From NCBI GenBank assembly GCA_902785705.1, contig CACZZN010000018.1, positions 1-55,000 of the forward strand: a DNA stretch of 55,000 nt, in the 5' to 3' direction. A program made the position numbers and the translations under genes. This document shows positions 24,894-32,712 of this stretch, in pieces; within the stretch, counting starts at the first letter, position 1; every line of letters begins with the position of its first letter. The notes beneath the pieces were generated by a model. The model worked only from the letters and a program-made list of their open reading frames with translations. It searched no databases and was not told the DNA's origin. The stretch is from an uncultured Veillonellaceae bacterium. GTDB lineage: Bacteria > Bacillota > Negativicutes > Selenomonadales > Selenomonadaceae.

Positions 24894-26033
24894 TTGATCC
24901 GTCTTCCGGTAAAAAAACTCAAAAAGGGCATGATCATCGCCCAAAGCATTTATAATCAGCACGGCGCAAGCTACCTTGTGAAAGGGCAGCCCATCAACCC
25001 TCACTATATCGAACAGCTCGACAAAATCGGCATCCCGACCGTGACCGTCACCTCGGAGAACCCGAACTTCCAGCTGGAGCCCCCCGAGGACATCGTGCAG
25101 GAAACCACGCGCGTCGATGCCATCCAGAAGGTCTATGATGCGTTCCAGAGCGTCGAGGAAACCGGCCGTCTGAACGCGGATACCATGCAGGATGTATCGG
25201 ACCGTATCCTTTTCGATGTGCTGCAGCACAAGGAGAATCTCGTGCAGCTCACGGATATCCGCCTGCATGACACCTATACCTTCGCGCACAGCGTGAATGT
25301 CGCGATCCTATCCGCCATGCTCGGCATGCTCTGCCGCTACTCCAAGAAGGATCTGCAGCTGCTCACGCTGGGGGCGCTTCTGCATGACCTCGGAAAAGTG
25401 GGCGTGCCGTCGGAGATCCTGAACAAGACGAGCCGCCTGGACACGAACGAATTCGATGTCATCAAGGGGCATCCTCTGGCGGGCTCCTTCCGCATCCACG
25501 AGATGGAGCATATGCTCCCGTCCCCCAGCATCCTCGCCGCGGTGGCCGCCCAGCACCATGAGCATGTCGACGGGCGGGGCTACCCCAGGGGACTGGCCGG
25601 CGACCAAATCCACCGCTTCGCGAAGATCGTCGCCATCGCGGATGTCTACGACGCGCTCACTAGCGAGCGTCCTTACAAGAAAGCCTATACGCCCTCCGTC
25701 ACGCACAATATCATGGTGAATGTGAATATCGGGCAGTTCGATCCGGATCTTTTGAGCCTGTTCTTCAATAACGTGGCGATCTATCCCGTGGGAACCATCG
25801 TCAAGACCAGCCACGGCATCGGCATCGTGAAGTCCTGCGAGTTCGGGCATACCGAAACGCCGGAGGTCGTGGTGTTCGCAGACAAAGAGGGGCAGCTCCT
25901 GAAAAACCCCGAGACCTATGATTTCTCCGAGGAAGGCCCGAAGGCCATCGAGGGCGTCATCAACGACAACGAGCTTCGCCATTTCGTCCATGTCCTCGCC
26001 ATCGACCCCAGCATCTACCTTCTGGACAACTGA
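24894..26033 (+). CDS. HD-GYP domain protein, probable cyclic-di-GMP phosphodiesterase
   Basis: 379 residues from a TTG with AAAGGA upstream. The layout equals the protein at 11205: a small N-terminal beta domain (VKKLKKGMIIAQSI), a helical linker and the HD-GYP catalytic core with HD at about 164-165 (HDLGK) and HHEHVDGRGYP at about 221-231, here with the classical GYP. The two paralogues differ in this signature. Hydrolysis of cyclic di-GMP is the known family activity. It is monocistronic, with its own promoter and a strong terminator. Confidence 0.92.
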   Translation: MIRLPVKKLKKGMIIAQSIYNQHGASYLVKGQPINPHYIEQLDKIGIPTVTVTSENPNFQLEPPEDIVQETTRVDAIQKVYDAFQSVEETGRLNADTMQDVSDRILFDVLQHKENLVQLTDIRLHDTYTFAHSVNVAILSAMLGMLCRYSKKDLQLLTLGALLHDLGKVGVPSEILNKTSRLDTNEFDVIKGHPLAGSFRIHEMEHMLPSPSILAAVAAQHHEHVDGRGYPRGLAGDQIHRFAKIVAIADVYDALTSERPYKKAYTPSVTHNIMVNVNIGQFDPDLLSLFFNNVAIYPVGTIVKTSHGIGIVKSCEFGHTETPEVVVFADKEGQLLKNPETYDFSEEGPKAIEGVINDNELRHFVHVLAIDPSIYLLDN

Positions 26034-26057
26034 GAAACTGTGTGCGAATCAATAGGA

Positions 26058-26104
26058 AAAGATTGATTTATCCGCGAAAACACTGGATGAATCAATCTTT
26101 TTTC
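26058..26104 (+). terminator. Terminator after the second HD-GYP gene
   Basis: AAAGATTGATT (26058-26068) and AATCAATCTTT (26090-26100) form an 11-bp stem extended inside by TATCC/GGATG, then TTT. Confidence 0.85.
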
Positions 26105-26133
26105 TATGTATACAAAATTTATCTTGTATCTGT

Positions 26134-26162
26134 TTGACATCCAAAAAAATCTATGATAAGAT
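26134..26162 (+). promoter_or_regulatory. Promoter and long leader of the Crh-like gene
   Basis: TTGACA (26134-26139), 17 bp, TAAGAT (26157-26162). The following leader of about 165 nt holds an AAAATTG/CAATTTT hairpin and two copies of ATTTTGACAATT (near 26202 and 26214). Confidence 0.65.
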
Positions 26163-26336
26163 ACAACCAAATTCAGGAGTAGCCAAAATTGAACTTGCAA
26201 TTTTGACAATTTGATTTTGACAATTCCTGATGGAATCCTGTCGATCCCAATGGGAACAGTTTCAGTACAGTTGACGGGAGTTGTTCAAGGATGAAAAAGC
26301 AAGGACTACATAGGAATTAAGGAAGGAGTGGTCCGT

Positions 26337-26702
26337 ATGTATATGTATAATACAGCGAATGCTTTTGATAATGATGAAGAGATCAATCGGATGAATGAAG
26401 CGATCTTGGAAAAAGTGGGTATGAACCGCAAGAAAGAAATGATGCCGAGCATCAGCTGCATCGGGTTTGCCGGTGAGATGATCGGTTTCCGTCAGTGCGC
26501 GGCCATCGGGAAGATCGCCGAAGAAACCGGCAGTTCTATTTCTCTGACGGCCAATGGGCAAAGCGCAAAGGCTGACAGCATTCTCGGGCTTCTGAAAATG
26601 CACATCAGCGCCGGAACCTTTGTCGTGCTGACCGTGAAGCACGGGGATCTGCAGGAGGCATTCCGCCGCTGCAGGGAAGTTTTGAAATTCATGGACAAAT
26701 AA
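26337..26702 (+). CDS. HPr-like protein lacking the catalytic His (Crh-like)
   Basis: 121 residues; AAGGAG stands eight bases before ATG 26337. Residues about 45-118 follow the HPr fold: a GLHARPAA-like start, a beta strand, then the AKADSILGLLKM stretch that matches the HPr Ser46 region (NAKSIMGL), and GTFVVLTVKHGD. The position of the phosphorylatable His15 is occupied by GFRQCAA, so PEP-dependent phosphotransfer is not expected, while Ser81 matches the regulatory serine used by HPr kinase. This is the known logic of Bacillus Crh. The N-terminal 40 residues are an extra acidic helix. Role inferred: a carbon-signal partner protein. Confidence 0.7.
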   Translation: MYMYNTANAFDNDEEINRMNEAILEKVGMNRKKEMMPSISCIGFAGEMIGFRQCAAIGKIAEETGSSISLTANGQSAKADSILGLLKMHISAGTFVVLTVKHGDLQEAFRRCREVLKFMDK

Positions 26703-26722
26703 CTGTACTGAACGAAGGAAGA

Positions 26723-26761
26723 AGGCTCTATGCGAAACACAGATCGCATAGAGCCTTTTTT
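26723..26761 (+). terminator. Terminator after the Crh-like gene
   Basis: GGCTCTATGCG (26723-26733) and CGCATAGAGCC (26744-26754) form a perfect 11-bp stem followed by six T. Confidence 0.92.
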
Positions 26762-26801
26762 AGTGCAAAAACTATAGTAAACGTCATGATTAGTGCATAC
26801 A

Positions 26802-26852
26802 GCCCCCACCACCGCCTGCGGCGGTCCCCCGCCCCCCATGGGGGCGGACATG
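26802..26852. repeat. GC-rich palindromic repeat downstream of bofA
   Basis: Intergenic copy of the repeat found inside hemW at 7562-7612. Palindromes ACCGCC-TGC-GGCGGT and CCGCCCCC-CAT-GGGGGCGG, then ACATG. Confidence 0.75.
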
Positions 26853-26863
26853 AGGAACCAAAA

Positions 26864-27106
26864 TCACAGATGCTGGAACACAACCACCGCGATGACGCCC
26901 GGTATGCCGAACACGCCGGCAATCAGCGCCGTCAGGATATTGATCTTCACCTGCACGCCGAACAGCGTCACGACCCAGAGCAGGATAGCGCCCACGATGC
27001 TGTTCGTGATGAATTTCCACAGGAGCTTGAAGGGAAGCGCAATGAGCTTTGCCACGAGGCAAAGCACGATCATGCCAACAGCAAATGCCACCACAAGTTC
27101 GATCAT
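26864..27106 (-). CDS. bofA: BofA family integral membrane protein (pro-sigma-K processing inhibitor-like)
   Basis: 80 residues, nearly all hydrophobic, with two to three membrane helices and the conserved end [17 protein letters not shown]. In Bacillus BofA restrains the SpoIVFB protease during sporulation; it often sits after recR, as here. The ATG overlaps the recR stop as ATGA. Many non-sporulating Negativicutes keep it, so the actual role here is uncertain. Confidence 0.88.
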   Translation of the reverse strand: MIELVVAFAVGMIVLCLVAKLIALPFKLLWKFITNSIVGAILLWVVTLFGVQVKINILTALIAGVFGIPGVIAVVVFQHL

Positions 27107-27702
27107 TCCATTTCCCTCCGATTTTCCATGGCCTTGGACAAAGTCACCTCATCCGCGTATTCCAGATCGCTGCCGATGGGCAGGCCGTGGGCGATGCGCG
27201 TCACCTTCACGCCCAGCGGCTTCAACAGCCTCGCGAGATACATGGCGGTCGCCTCGCCCTCCACATTGGGATTCGTGGCGACAATGACCTCTTCCGTCTT
27301 GGTGCCCGACAGGCGCCCTAAAAGCTCCTTGATGCGCAGATCCTCCGGGCCCACGCCCTCCAGCGGAGAAAGCGCCCCGTGCAGCACATGATAGACGCCC
27401 CGGAAATCCCGCATGCGCTCCATCGCTGCCACATCCTGGGGCTGCTCCACGACACAGATGACAGTATGATCCCTCGACTCCGCCGCACAAATCTGGCAGG
27501 GGGAGCGGTCGCTCAGATTGAAGCAGACATTGCAGTAGCCGATCTTTTCCTTTGCCTCGATGATGGCCGAGGCGAGGGCTTTTGCCTGATTGGCGTCCAT
27601 ATCCAGCACATGGTAAGCAAGGCGCACCGCCGTCTTGGATCCGATGCCCGGCAATGCACGGAAGTGCTCGATGAGCTTCGCGAGAGGCGCGATATACTGC
27701 AT
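27103..27702 (-). CDS. recR: Recombination protein RecR
   Basis: 199 residues, the normal length. Helix-hairpin-helix [15 protein letters not shown], zinc-finger cysteines (C-x2-C ... C-x2-[18 protein letters not shown]), a Toprim domain with VVEQPQDV and [10 protein letters not shown], and a Walker-B-like end. RecR loads RecA with RecO/RecF at gaps. It lies between ybaB (2 bp gap) and bofA (overlap) in a classical order downstream of dnaX. Confidence 0.97.
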   Translation of the reverse strand: MQYIAPLAKLIEHFRALPGIGSKTAVRLAYHVLDMDANQAKALASAIIEAKEKIGYCNVCFNLSDRSPCQICAAESRDHTVICVVEQPQDVAAMERMRDFRGVYHVLHGALSPLEGVGPEDLRIKELLGRLSGTKTEEVIVATNPNVEGEATAMYLARLLKPLGVKVTRIAHGLPIGSDLEYADEVTLSKAMENRREME

Positions 27703-27704
27703 CC

Positions 27705-28040
27705 TCAGAACAGCCCCGGCGGGAGGCCCAGCCCACTCGTGAGCTTGCCCATCTCCGATGCCATCATCTCATCGACTTTTTTGGTTGCCTCGTTGAACGC
27801 GGCAGAAAGCAGATCCTGCAGCATCTCCACATCCTCCGGATCCACTGCCGCAGGATCGATGAGCAGCGACTGCACCTGCTTCTCACCGTTCATCACCAGC
27901 TTCACCGAGCCGCCGCCCACGGACACATCCACGGTCTTGCGCTTCAGCTCGTCCTGCATCTTCTTCATGTCTTCCTGCATCTTCTGGACCTTTTTCATCA
28001 TCCCTGCCATATTCCCCATATTGCCCATTCCACCAAACAT
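27705..28040 (-). CDS. YbaB/EbfC family nucleoid-associated protein
   Basis: 111 residues beginning [20 protein letters not shown], with the family core [18 protein letters not shown]. YbaB dimers bind DNA as tweezers. The ATG at 28040 is eight bases from AGGAAGGAG and gives the typical family N-terminus; an ATG two codons earlier is too close to that site. Met-rich ends are normal for the family. Confidence 0.93.
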   Translation of the reverse strand: MFGGMGNMGNMAGMMKKVQKMQEDMKKMQDELKRKTVDVSVGGGSVKLVMNGEKQVQSLLIDPAAVDPEDVEMLQDLLSAAFNEATKKVDEMMASEMGKLTSGLGLPPGLF

Positions 28041-28117
28041 ACACATTGCTCCTTCCTATCATAAAGCTATCCATAACATACCAAAAGAATTCCTCTTCGT
28101 CAATCTTATCTTATCTT

Positions 28118-28414
28118 CGCAAGACACTGACCTATCCATAAGCGCAGCGTTGATTTCTTGCGTAAAGAAACTTTTTTTAGCCCACAAGCAATCCTTCAAA
28201 AACAGTTTCGTTCAACCGAAGGGCGTTTAAGGAACCACTGATTAATTCCCTTTTGTCCTTGCCGAGTCTTTTCCTGTCATGCTGCGTCAGATGCCGTTCG
28301 ACGTAGCTCTGCTACGACTTCACGGCCTTAACTGTTTTTGAAGGATATTTTCATGGCTAAAAAAAGTTTTAGCAAAAAATCTCCGCGGAGCGTTGGATAG
28401 GTCAGTGTCTTGCG
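28118..28414. mobile_element. Giant hairpin element after dnaX, with a nested insertion
   Basis: 297 bp bounded by a perfect 21-bp inverted repeat, CGCAAGACACTGACCTATCC-A and its complement (28118-28138 with 28394-28414). It begins two bases after the dnaX stop. Internal AGCGCAGCGTTGAT, TTTTTTTAGC and AACAGTTTCGTTCAACCGAA blocks match the element at 21013. A second element (28231-28327) is inserted in its loop. Confidence 0.75.
28231..28327. mobile_element. 97-bp interspersed element flanked by TTAA
   Basis: Starts GGAACCACTGATTAATTCCC and ends TTCACGGCC, flanked by TTAA on both sides (28227-28230 and 28328-28331). The uninterrupted site is visible in the sister hairpin at 21013-21298 (CGTTTAACTG), so TTAA was duplicated on insertion. 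Contains the CGTAGC-TCT-GCTACG hairpin. A second copy begins at 54908 and a decayed one at 46463. Confidence 0.8.
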
Positions 28415-28415
28415 G

Positions 28416-30200
28416 TCACTTGTTTTGCGCCTCCACGAAGGTATCCCCGAACACATCCACTGCATGCTCCAGATTGCTGCGCTCCTCGCCCTCCAGCGCC
28501 TCGATATCCACCTTGACGGGCGTCTCTCCCGCCGGGATCACAGGCTCGTCCTCCGCAGGCTTCGACGGTTTCTCCTGCGCTGGGGCGGACGGGGGCGGAG
28601 GCGAAGCCTGCCGGCTGGAACATACGAGCTGAACCTCCCGTCCAAGAGCTGCGGCAAGCAATGGCTCGATATTTTTCCGATAGTTCCGCATGGTGAGCTG
28701 CGCAAGGATATCGCTCGGAAACAGGAGGAAGAACTGCCCCTCTGTCGCGCCCGTGAACTCCGCCTGGGACACACAGGCCAAAATGCTGCGTTTCCCCTGT
28801 GTCCGCAAATCCGCCAGAACCTGCCGCCATGCAGCTGCATCCCCTGCACGCACGGGAGCTGAAGCCGCCTGTCCGGGACTTCCTGCTGCGGGGACGGACG
28901 ATACACGTTTTCCGACAGGAGGCTCTTTTCCCGCTTTCGGCTTCGGGATGGATGCCTGCGCTGCCGCCATCTGCCCGGCAGGCGCCGTTTCGCAGCTTCC
29001 TCGCGCAGAAAGCAATGCCGCCATTTGCGCCAGCTTGGCCTCCAACTGTGCCATGCGCACATCCCCTGCGAGGACGCCTGCCGAACGTGCAGCTTCCTGC
29101 GGCACATTTCCGTTTTCCCGCTCCCTCGCAAGGGACAGCAGGGCCACCTCCACCGTGATGCGCGGCTGCGGCGACCAGCGAAGCTCATTCATCGCCTCAT
29201 GCAATCGCTTGATCATCCCCGGCAGCCGTTCCGCTGGGAACAGCTGCGACTGCTCCCGCAAAGGCTCCTCCGTCTCCGCATAGAGATCCAGCCGATCCAG
29301 CGTACCTGCAGCCTGATAAATCATGATGCTGCGAAGGTGCAGCGTCAATTCCGCAAGGATCTGCCGCAGCTCTTTTCCCTCATGCAGCAGCTCCGCCACA
29401 ATCATCAGCGCTTCCTGCGCCGCATGCCCCGCGATTGCCTTGGTCATGCGGAAGATCCAGTCATGACCGACCAGTCCCAAAAGTTCCTGCACCTTTGCAA
29501 GCGTGACTGCGTCCCCGGAAAGCGCGGCGCACTGATCCAGAACGGAAAGCGCGTCGCGAAGACCGCCATCCGCATGTACCGCAATGAGCCGAAGCGCTGC
29601 TTCCTCCGCCTCGATGCCGGACTCCTGCGCCACATAGGAAAGCCGCGCGGCAATCTCATCCACCGTGATGCGCTTGAAATCATAGCGCTGGCAGCGCGAC
29701 TGGATGGTGGCAGGTACCTTATGCGCCTCGGTCGTCGCAAGGATGAACACCACATGGGACGGCGGCTCCTCCAAGGTCTTCAGCAGCGCATTGAACGCCT
29801 CGGTGGTGAGCATGTGCACCTCATCGATGATATAGACCTTGTATCTGCCGTCCACAGGCGCAAACTTCACGGTCTCCCGCAGCTCGCGGATCTCATCGAT
29901 GCCGCGGTTCGAGGCCGCATCAATCTCAAACACGTCCATGGATGAGCCGTCATTGATCTTTTGGCAGTTCGCGCAGGAATTACAGGGTGACGGCGTCGGT
30001 CCCTGCTCGCAGTTGAGCGCCTTTGCCAGAATCTTTGCCGTGCTCGTCTTGCCCGTCCCCCGCGGGCCGGAAAAGAGATATGCATGACCGATCTTTCCCG
30101 TGAGGATGGCCTGCGAAAGCGTCTTGGACACATGCTCCTGTCCGACCAGATCCTCAAAGACTGTCGGTCTCCATTTGCGATAAAGGGCGATATACGCCAT
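28416..30200 (-). CDS. dnaX: DNA polymerase III subunit gamma/tau
   Basis: 594 residues. Walker A GPRGTGKTSTAK, the zinc-binding cysteine set (NCEQG...CNSCANC), IDEVHML Walker B and the SRC sensor (IQSRCQRYDFKR) define the clamp-loader ATPase. The C-terminal 230 residues, Ala/Pro-rich then a folded tail, correspond to the tau part. ATG 30200 follows GGGGGAG and starts MAYIALYRKWRP as in the family. I did not see a clear frameshift site for a separate gamma form. The SRP RNA is just upstream. Confidence 0.97.
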   Translation of the reverse strand: MAYIALYRKWRPTVFEDLVGQEHVSKTLSQAILTGKIGHAYLFSGPRGTGKTSTAKILAKALNCEQGPTPSPCNSCANCQKINDGSSMDVFEIDAASNRGIDEIRELRETVKFAPVDGRYKVYIIDEVHMLTTEAFNALLKTLEEPPSHVVFILATTEAHKVPATIQSRCQRYDFKRITVDEIAARLSYVAQESGIEAEEAALRLIAVHADGGLRDALSVLDQCAALSGDAVTLAKVQELLGLVGHDWIFRMTKAIAGHAAQEALMIVAELLHEGKELRQILAELTLHLRSIMIYQAAGTLDRLDLYAETEEPLREQSQLFPAERLPGMIKRLHEAMNELRWSPQPRITVEVALLSLARERENGNVPQEAARSAGVLAGDVRMAQLEAKLAQMAALLSARGSCETAPAGQMAAAQASIPKPKAGKEPPVGKRVSSVPAAGSPGQAASAPVRAGDAAAWRQVLADLRTQGKRSILACVSQAEFTGATEGQFFLLFPSDILAQLTMRNYRKNIEPLLAAALGREVQLVCSSRQASPPPPSAPAQEKPSKPAEDEPVIPAGETPVKVDIEALEGEERSNLEHAVDVFGDTFVEAQNK

Positions 30201-30227
30201 GCCGCTCCCCCTTCCCTTGATAAACTC

Positions 30228-30254
30228 CAAAAAAAAACAGCCCATCCCGGCTGC
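30228..30254 (-). terminator. Terminator of the SRP RNA gene
   Basis: On the minus strand CAGCC-GGGATG-GGCTG is followed by nine T. dnaX starts 28 bp further on, so some readthrough or another promoter must supply its message. Confidence 0.8.
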
Positions 30255-30271
30255 TCATTCCTTTTCAACGT

Positions 30272-30390
30272 CGGGCCACAGCCCTCAGGCGCCCTTGCGG
30301 CACATGAAGCGGTTCACTTACCGCTGCTTCCTTCCGGACCTGACGGGGTTCATGAGACTCCATTGCGCAAGACCCAAGCGCTGCGGTCCG
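30272..30390 (-). ncRNA. ffs: Signal recognition particle RNA, small bacterial type (4.5S-like)
   Basis: The minus strand carries the conserved domain IV core GTCAGGTCCGGAAGGAAGCA, including the GGAA tetraloop that binds Ffh. Flanks pair over the whole length: GGACCGCAGC with GCTGTGGCCC at the base and CTTGCG with CGCAAG above. The length of about 119 nt fits the short SRP RNA without Alu domain. Ends are set by base pairing and are approximate. Confidence 0.92.
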
Positions 30391-30420
30391 ACCTGGAAAA
30401 GGATGCTACGAAAAAAATAA

Positions 30421-30512
30421 TGGCGGAGAGTCGGGGATTCGAACCCCGGATACAGTGTTCGCCGTATACACGCTTTCCAGGCGTGCTCCTTCAACCACTC
30501 GGACAACTCTCC
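30421..30512 (-). tRNA. tRNA-Ser (GGA anticodon)
   Basis: 92 nt including an encoded CCA. Acceptor GGAGAGT pairs with ACTCTCC, the anticodon stem is CACGC/GCGTG with loop CTGGAAA (anticodon GGA), a long variable arm typical of class II tRNA follows (TATACGG...CTGTAT), and the T loop is GGTTCGAATCC. A TTATTTTTTT run follows the CCA. Confidence 0.97.
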
Positions 30513-30637
30513 ACAATGCTCTACAAAGAAAATATTCAATTCTGCACTCGTCGCTGCTCGCAACGATACTTAGTTTAGCACCTATGCAGCCGCATGTCAA
30601 TCATTTTTTTCAGCCTCTCCGATAATGGAGAGGCTGA

Positions 30638-31324
30638 TCATATGAATTCATCCGTTGCAAGCACCGCATAGAAACTCCCGAAGTCCACACAGATCTGCAT
30701 GGCAAGCTGCCGGCTGCCGTGGGGTACGACATCCCTGCCCCAGCGCGGAGTCTCCAAATCCGTTTCCAAATCGCGTTTGGCCAGCCGCACCATATAGGCC
30801 CCGTTGAGCACATTGAGGAATTCCTCGATGCTGTCCACCGCCAGGTCATCGATATCATCCATTTCTTCCTGCGCATAGCGTTTGGCCAGCTCCAGAAAAT
30901 ACGAATCCCTGCCTATGATCCCCGTCACGATGCTCAAATCGCCGGTCAGCCTTTGTGATGCCGCATGTGTTTTCCCCATCTTGGAAAATGCGTTTTTTTC
31001 CACAGGCTCCAATGAAATCACTGCCGGTGTCTTGAGGAAATCCATGAGTTCCTCCATGAAAAGCTCCATGAACTCCTCATAATAGGCTTCTTCCAAGTCC
31101 GTGCGCTCTCCGCTCAGACGGCGCACAGCACGCCTGACCGGATGCAGCCCGCACTGCTTGTACCGGCCGGACAAGGCATCGAGCCCCGCACTGTCCGCAA
31201 CGCCTGCATCCAGCAGGCAAGCGGCAAGATCCATCTCCCGCGTCTTTGGCAGAAGTTCCTCTGCCATGGCTTGGGAAAGCACTCCCTCGTTCAACAGATA
31301 TTGCGCAAAATACTCACTGCCCAT
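30638..31324 (-). CDS. CheX-like chemotaxis phosphatase-domain protein
   Basis: 228 residues. The N-terminal 75 residues form a helical segment (MGSEYFAQYLLNEGVLSQAM); the C-terminal part from about residue 95 resembles the CheX/CheC fold with an E-x2-N motif (DSIEEFLNVLNGAYM) that in CheX and CheC positions water to dephosphorylate CheY-P. The start overlaps the upstream CheY-like gene by 11 bp (ATGGGCAGTGA), so the two products are probably partners. The exact family is inferred from the motif and context. Confidence 0.7.
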   Translation of the reverse strand: MGSEYFAQYLLNEGVLSQAMAEELLPKTREMDLAACLLDAGVADSAGLDALSGRYKQCGLHPVRRAVRRLSGERTDLEEAYYEEFMELFMEELMDFLKTPAVISLEPVEKNAFSKMGKTHAASQRLTGDLSIVTGIIGRDSYFLELAKRYAQEEMDDIDDLAVDSIEEFLNVLNGAYMVRLAKRDLETDLETPRWGRDVVPHGSRQLAMQICVDFGSFYAVLATDEFI

Positions 31325-31715
31325 CCTCTGTTTCCTCATTCTGAACGGCCTTCTTGCGAATTGCCTCCACAGCCTTCTTGATCTGTTCGCTGGAATAAGG
31401 CTTCTGGATGAAGTCCAGCGCACCCATTTTCAAGGTCTGCATGAGCTTCTGCGGAGTGCCCGCCGAAGACAGCATCACCACCGGAACCTCGGGGCTGATC
31501 TCCTTGATGACCTGCAGCGCCTCAATTCCGCCCACCTCGGGCATGACGATATCCAGAATCACTCCGTCCGGCTTGTCCTGCAACTCCTTGAGTATGGCCT
31601 CCTTGCCATTCTCCGACTCAATGACATCACAGTCCAGCGCTTCCAATTCCGCCCGTAATTTCTTCCTCAACAGCTTCGAATCATCTGAAATCAGCAGCTT
31701 CAATTTTCTGTCCAA
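31314..31715 (-). CDS. CheY-like single-domain response regulator
   Basis: 133 residues with a complete receiver domain: acidic pair DD (residues 10-11 region, LLISDDSK), phospho-acceptor Asp in VILDIVMPEVGG, Thr/Ser switch in VMLSSAG and Lys in FIQKPYS. No output domain, so it signals through protein contacts; the overlapping CheX-like gene would reset it. TTG 31715 has GGAGGCG seven bases upstream. Confidence 0.92.
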   Translation of the reverse strand: MDRKLKLLISDDSKLLRKKLRAELEALDCDVIESENGKEAILKELQDKPDGVILDIVMPEVGGIEALQVIKEISPEVPVVMLSSAGTPQKLMQTLKMGALDFIQKPYSSEQIKKAVEAIRKKAVQNEETEDGQ

Positions 31716-31896
31716 TCTTTTTCGCCTCCACCATTGGAACCCATTCTATTCACCATCCGACATGTTCTTGCCGATCCACCGGAATTCCGTGTAGAACCCC
31801 CTGCTCGTTATATTCGCCGCTCGAAGGGATTTTCCTGCTGTTTTTTTGAAAATCAGAACATGTCCACCAGACGATGCCGAAAACTTCTCCCCTGCA

Positions 31897-32556
31897 TCAC
31901 CCGTCCCATTCATCCTTCAGCAGCTTCACCGCTGCGCTGGCGCCCAAGCGCTCGCATCCTGCCGCGAGGAACGCTTCCATATCCTCCCGCGTGCGGATGC
32001 CTCCCGCCGCCTTCATCTTGACATTCGGTCCGATATGATCCCGGAACAGCGCAATATCCTCCAGTGTCGCCCCGCCCGTGCCGAAGCCTGTCGAGGTCTT
32101 GATATAGTCCGCGCCGCCCTCCGTCACGCATCTGCAGGCCGCAATCTTTTCGCGTTCGGTCAGGAGACAGGTCTCCACAATGACCTTCAGGATGCGCTGA
32201 CCGCAAAGCACCTTGAGGGCACGGATCTCCTCCGTCACAATATCCAGCTTCCATGCCTTGAGCTCCCCGATCTGCAGGACCATATCAATCTCTTCCGCTC
32301 CATCCACCAGCGCCTGCGCCGTCTCTGCCAGCTTCGCCGTTGTGCTGCAGTTCCCGTTGGGAAAGCCGACAACCGTCGCGATTTTCAGCTTGGTGCCGTA
32401 TTTTGCCCGAATCCTCGGGATAAACGCAGACGGCACCATGGCCGTCGCCGTATGGTACCGGATTGCCTCCTCGCAAACCTGCTGGATTTCTTCCCATGTG
32501 GCTGTTTGCTTCAGCAGCGTGTGATCCACATGGCTTAAAATTTCTTTTGCATCCAT
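31897..32556 (-). CDS. deoC: Deoxyribose-phosphate aldolase
   Basis: 219 residues, class I aldolase. LKVIVETCLL and ADYIKTSTGFGTGGAT carry the two active-site lysines of the family (the second forms the Schiff base with 2-deoxyribose-5-phosphate), and VKMKAAGGIRT the phosphate site. It splits deoxyribose-5-phosphate to glyceraldehyde-3-phosphate and acetaldehyde in nucleoside salvage. ATG 32556 follows GGGGTGGCGG. Other deo genes are absent from the window. Confidence 0.96.
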   Translation of the reverse strand: MDAKEILSHVDHTLLKQTATWEEIQQVCEEAIRYHTATAMVPSAFIPRIRAKYGTKLKIATVVGFPNGNCSTTAKLAETAQALVDGAEEIDMVLQIGELKAWKLDIVTEEIRALKVLCGQRILKVIVETCLLTEREKIAACRCVTEGGADYIKTSTGFGTGGATLEDIALFRDHIGPNVKMKAAGGIRTREDMEAFLAAGCERLGASAAVKLLKDEWDG

Positions 32557-32712
32557 TTGTCCGCCACCCCTAATCAGTATATAGCATACCACCATTATAC
32601 TGTAAATCTTCCATTCCCGCTACAAAAAAATCAGTTTCTTTCTGCCCTCCTTTATAGTATAATTTTTATGTTTTCTATCATTCGCACAGAGTTTTGATAA
32701 GGGGGACTTTTT

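Noticed and set aside
28416..30200. Programmed frameshift in dnaX
   Set aside because: I found no clear slippery A-run followed by a stop in the -1 frame; only a functional test would tell.
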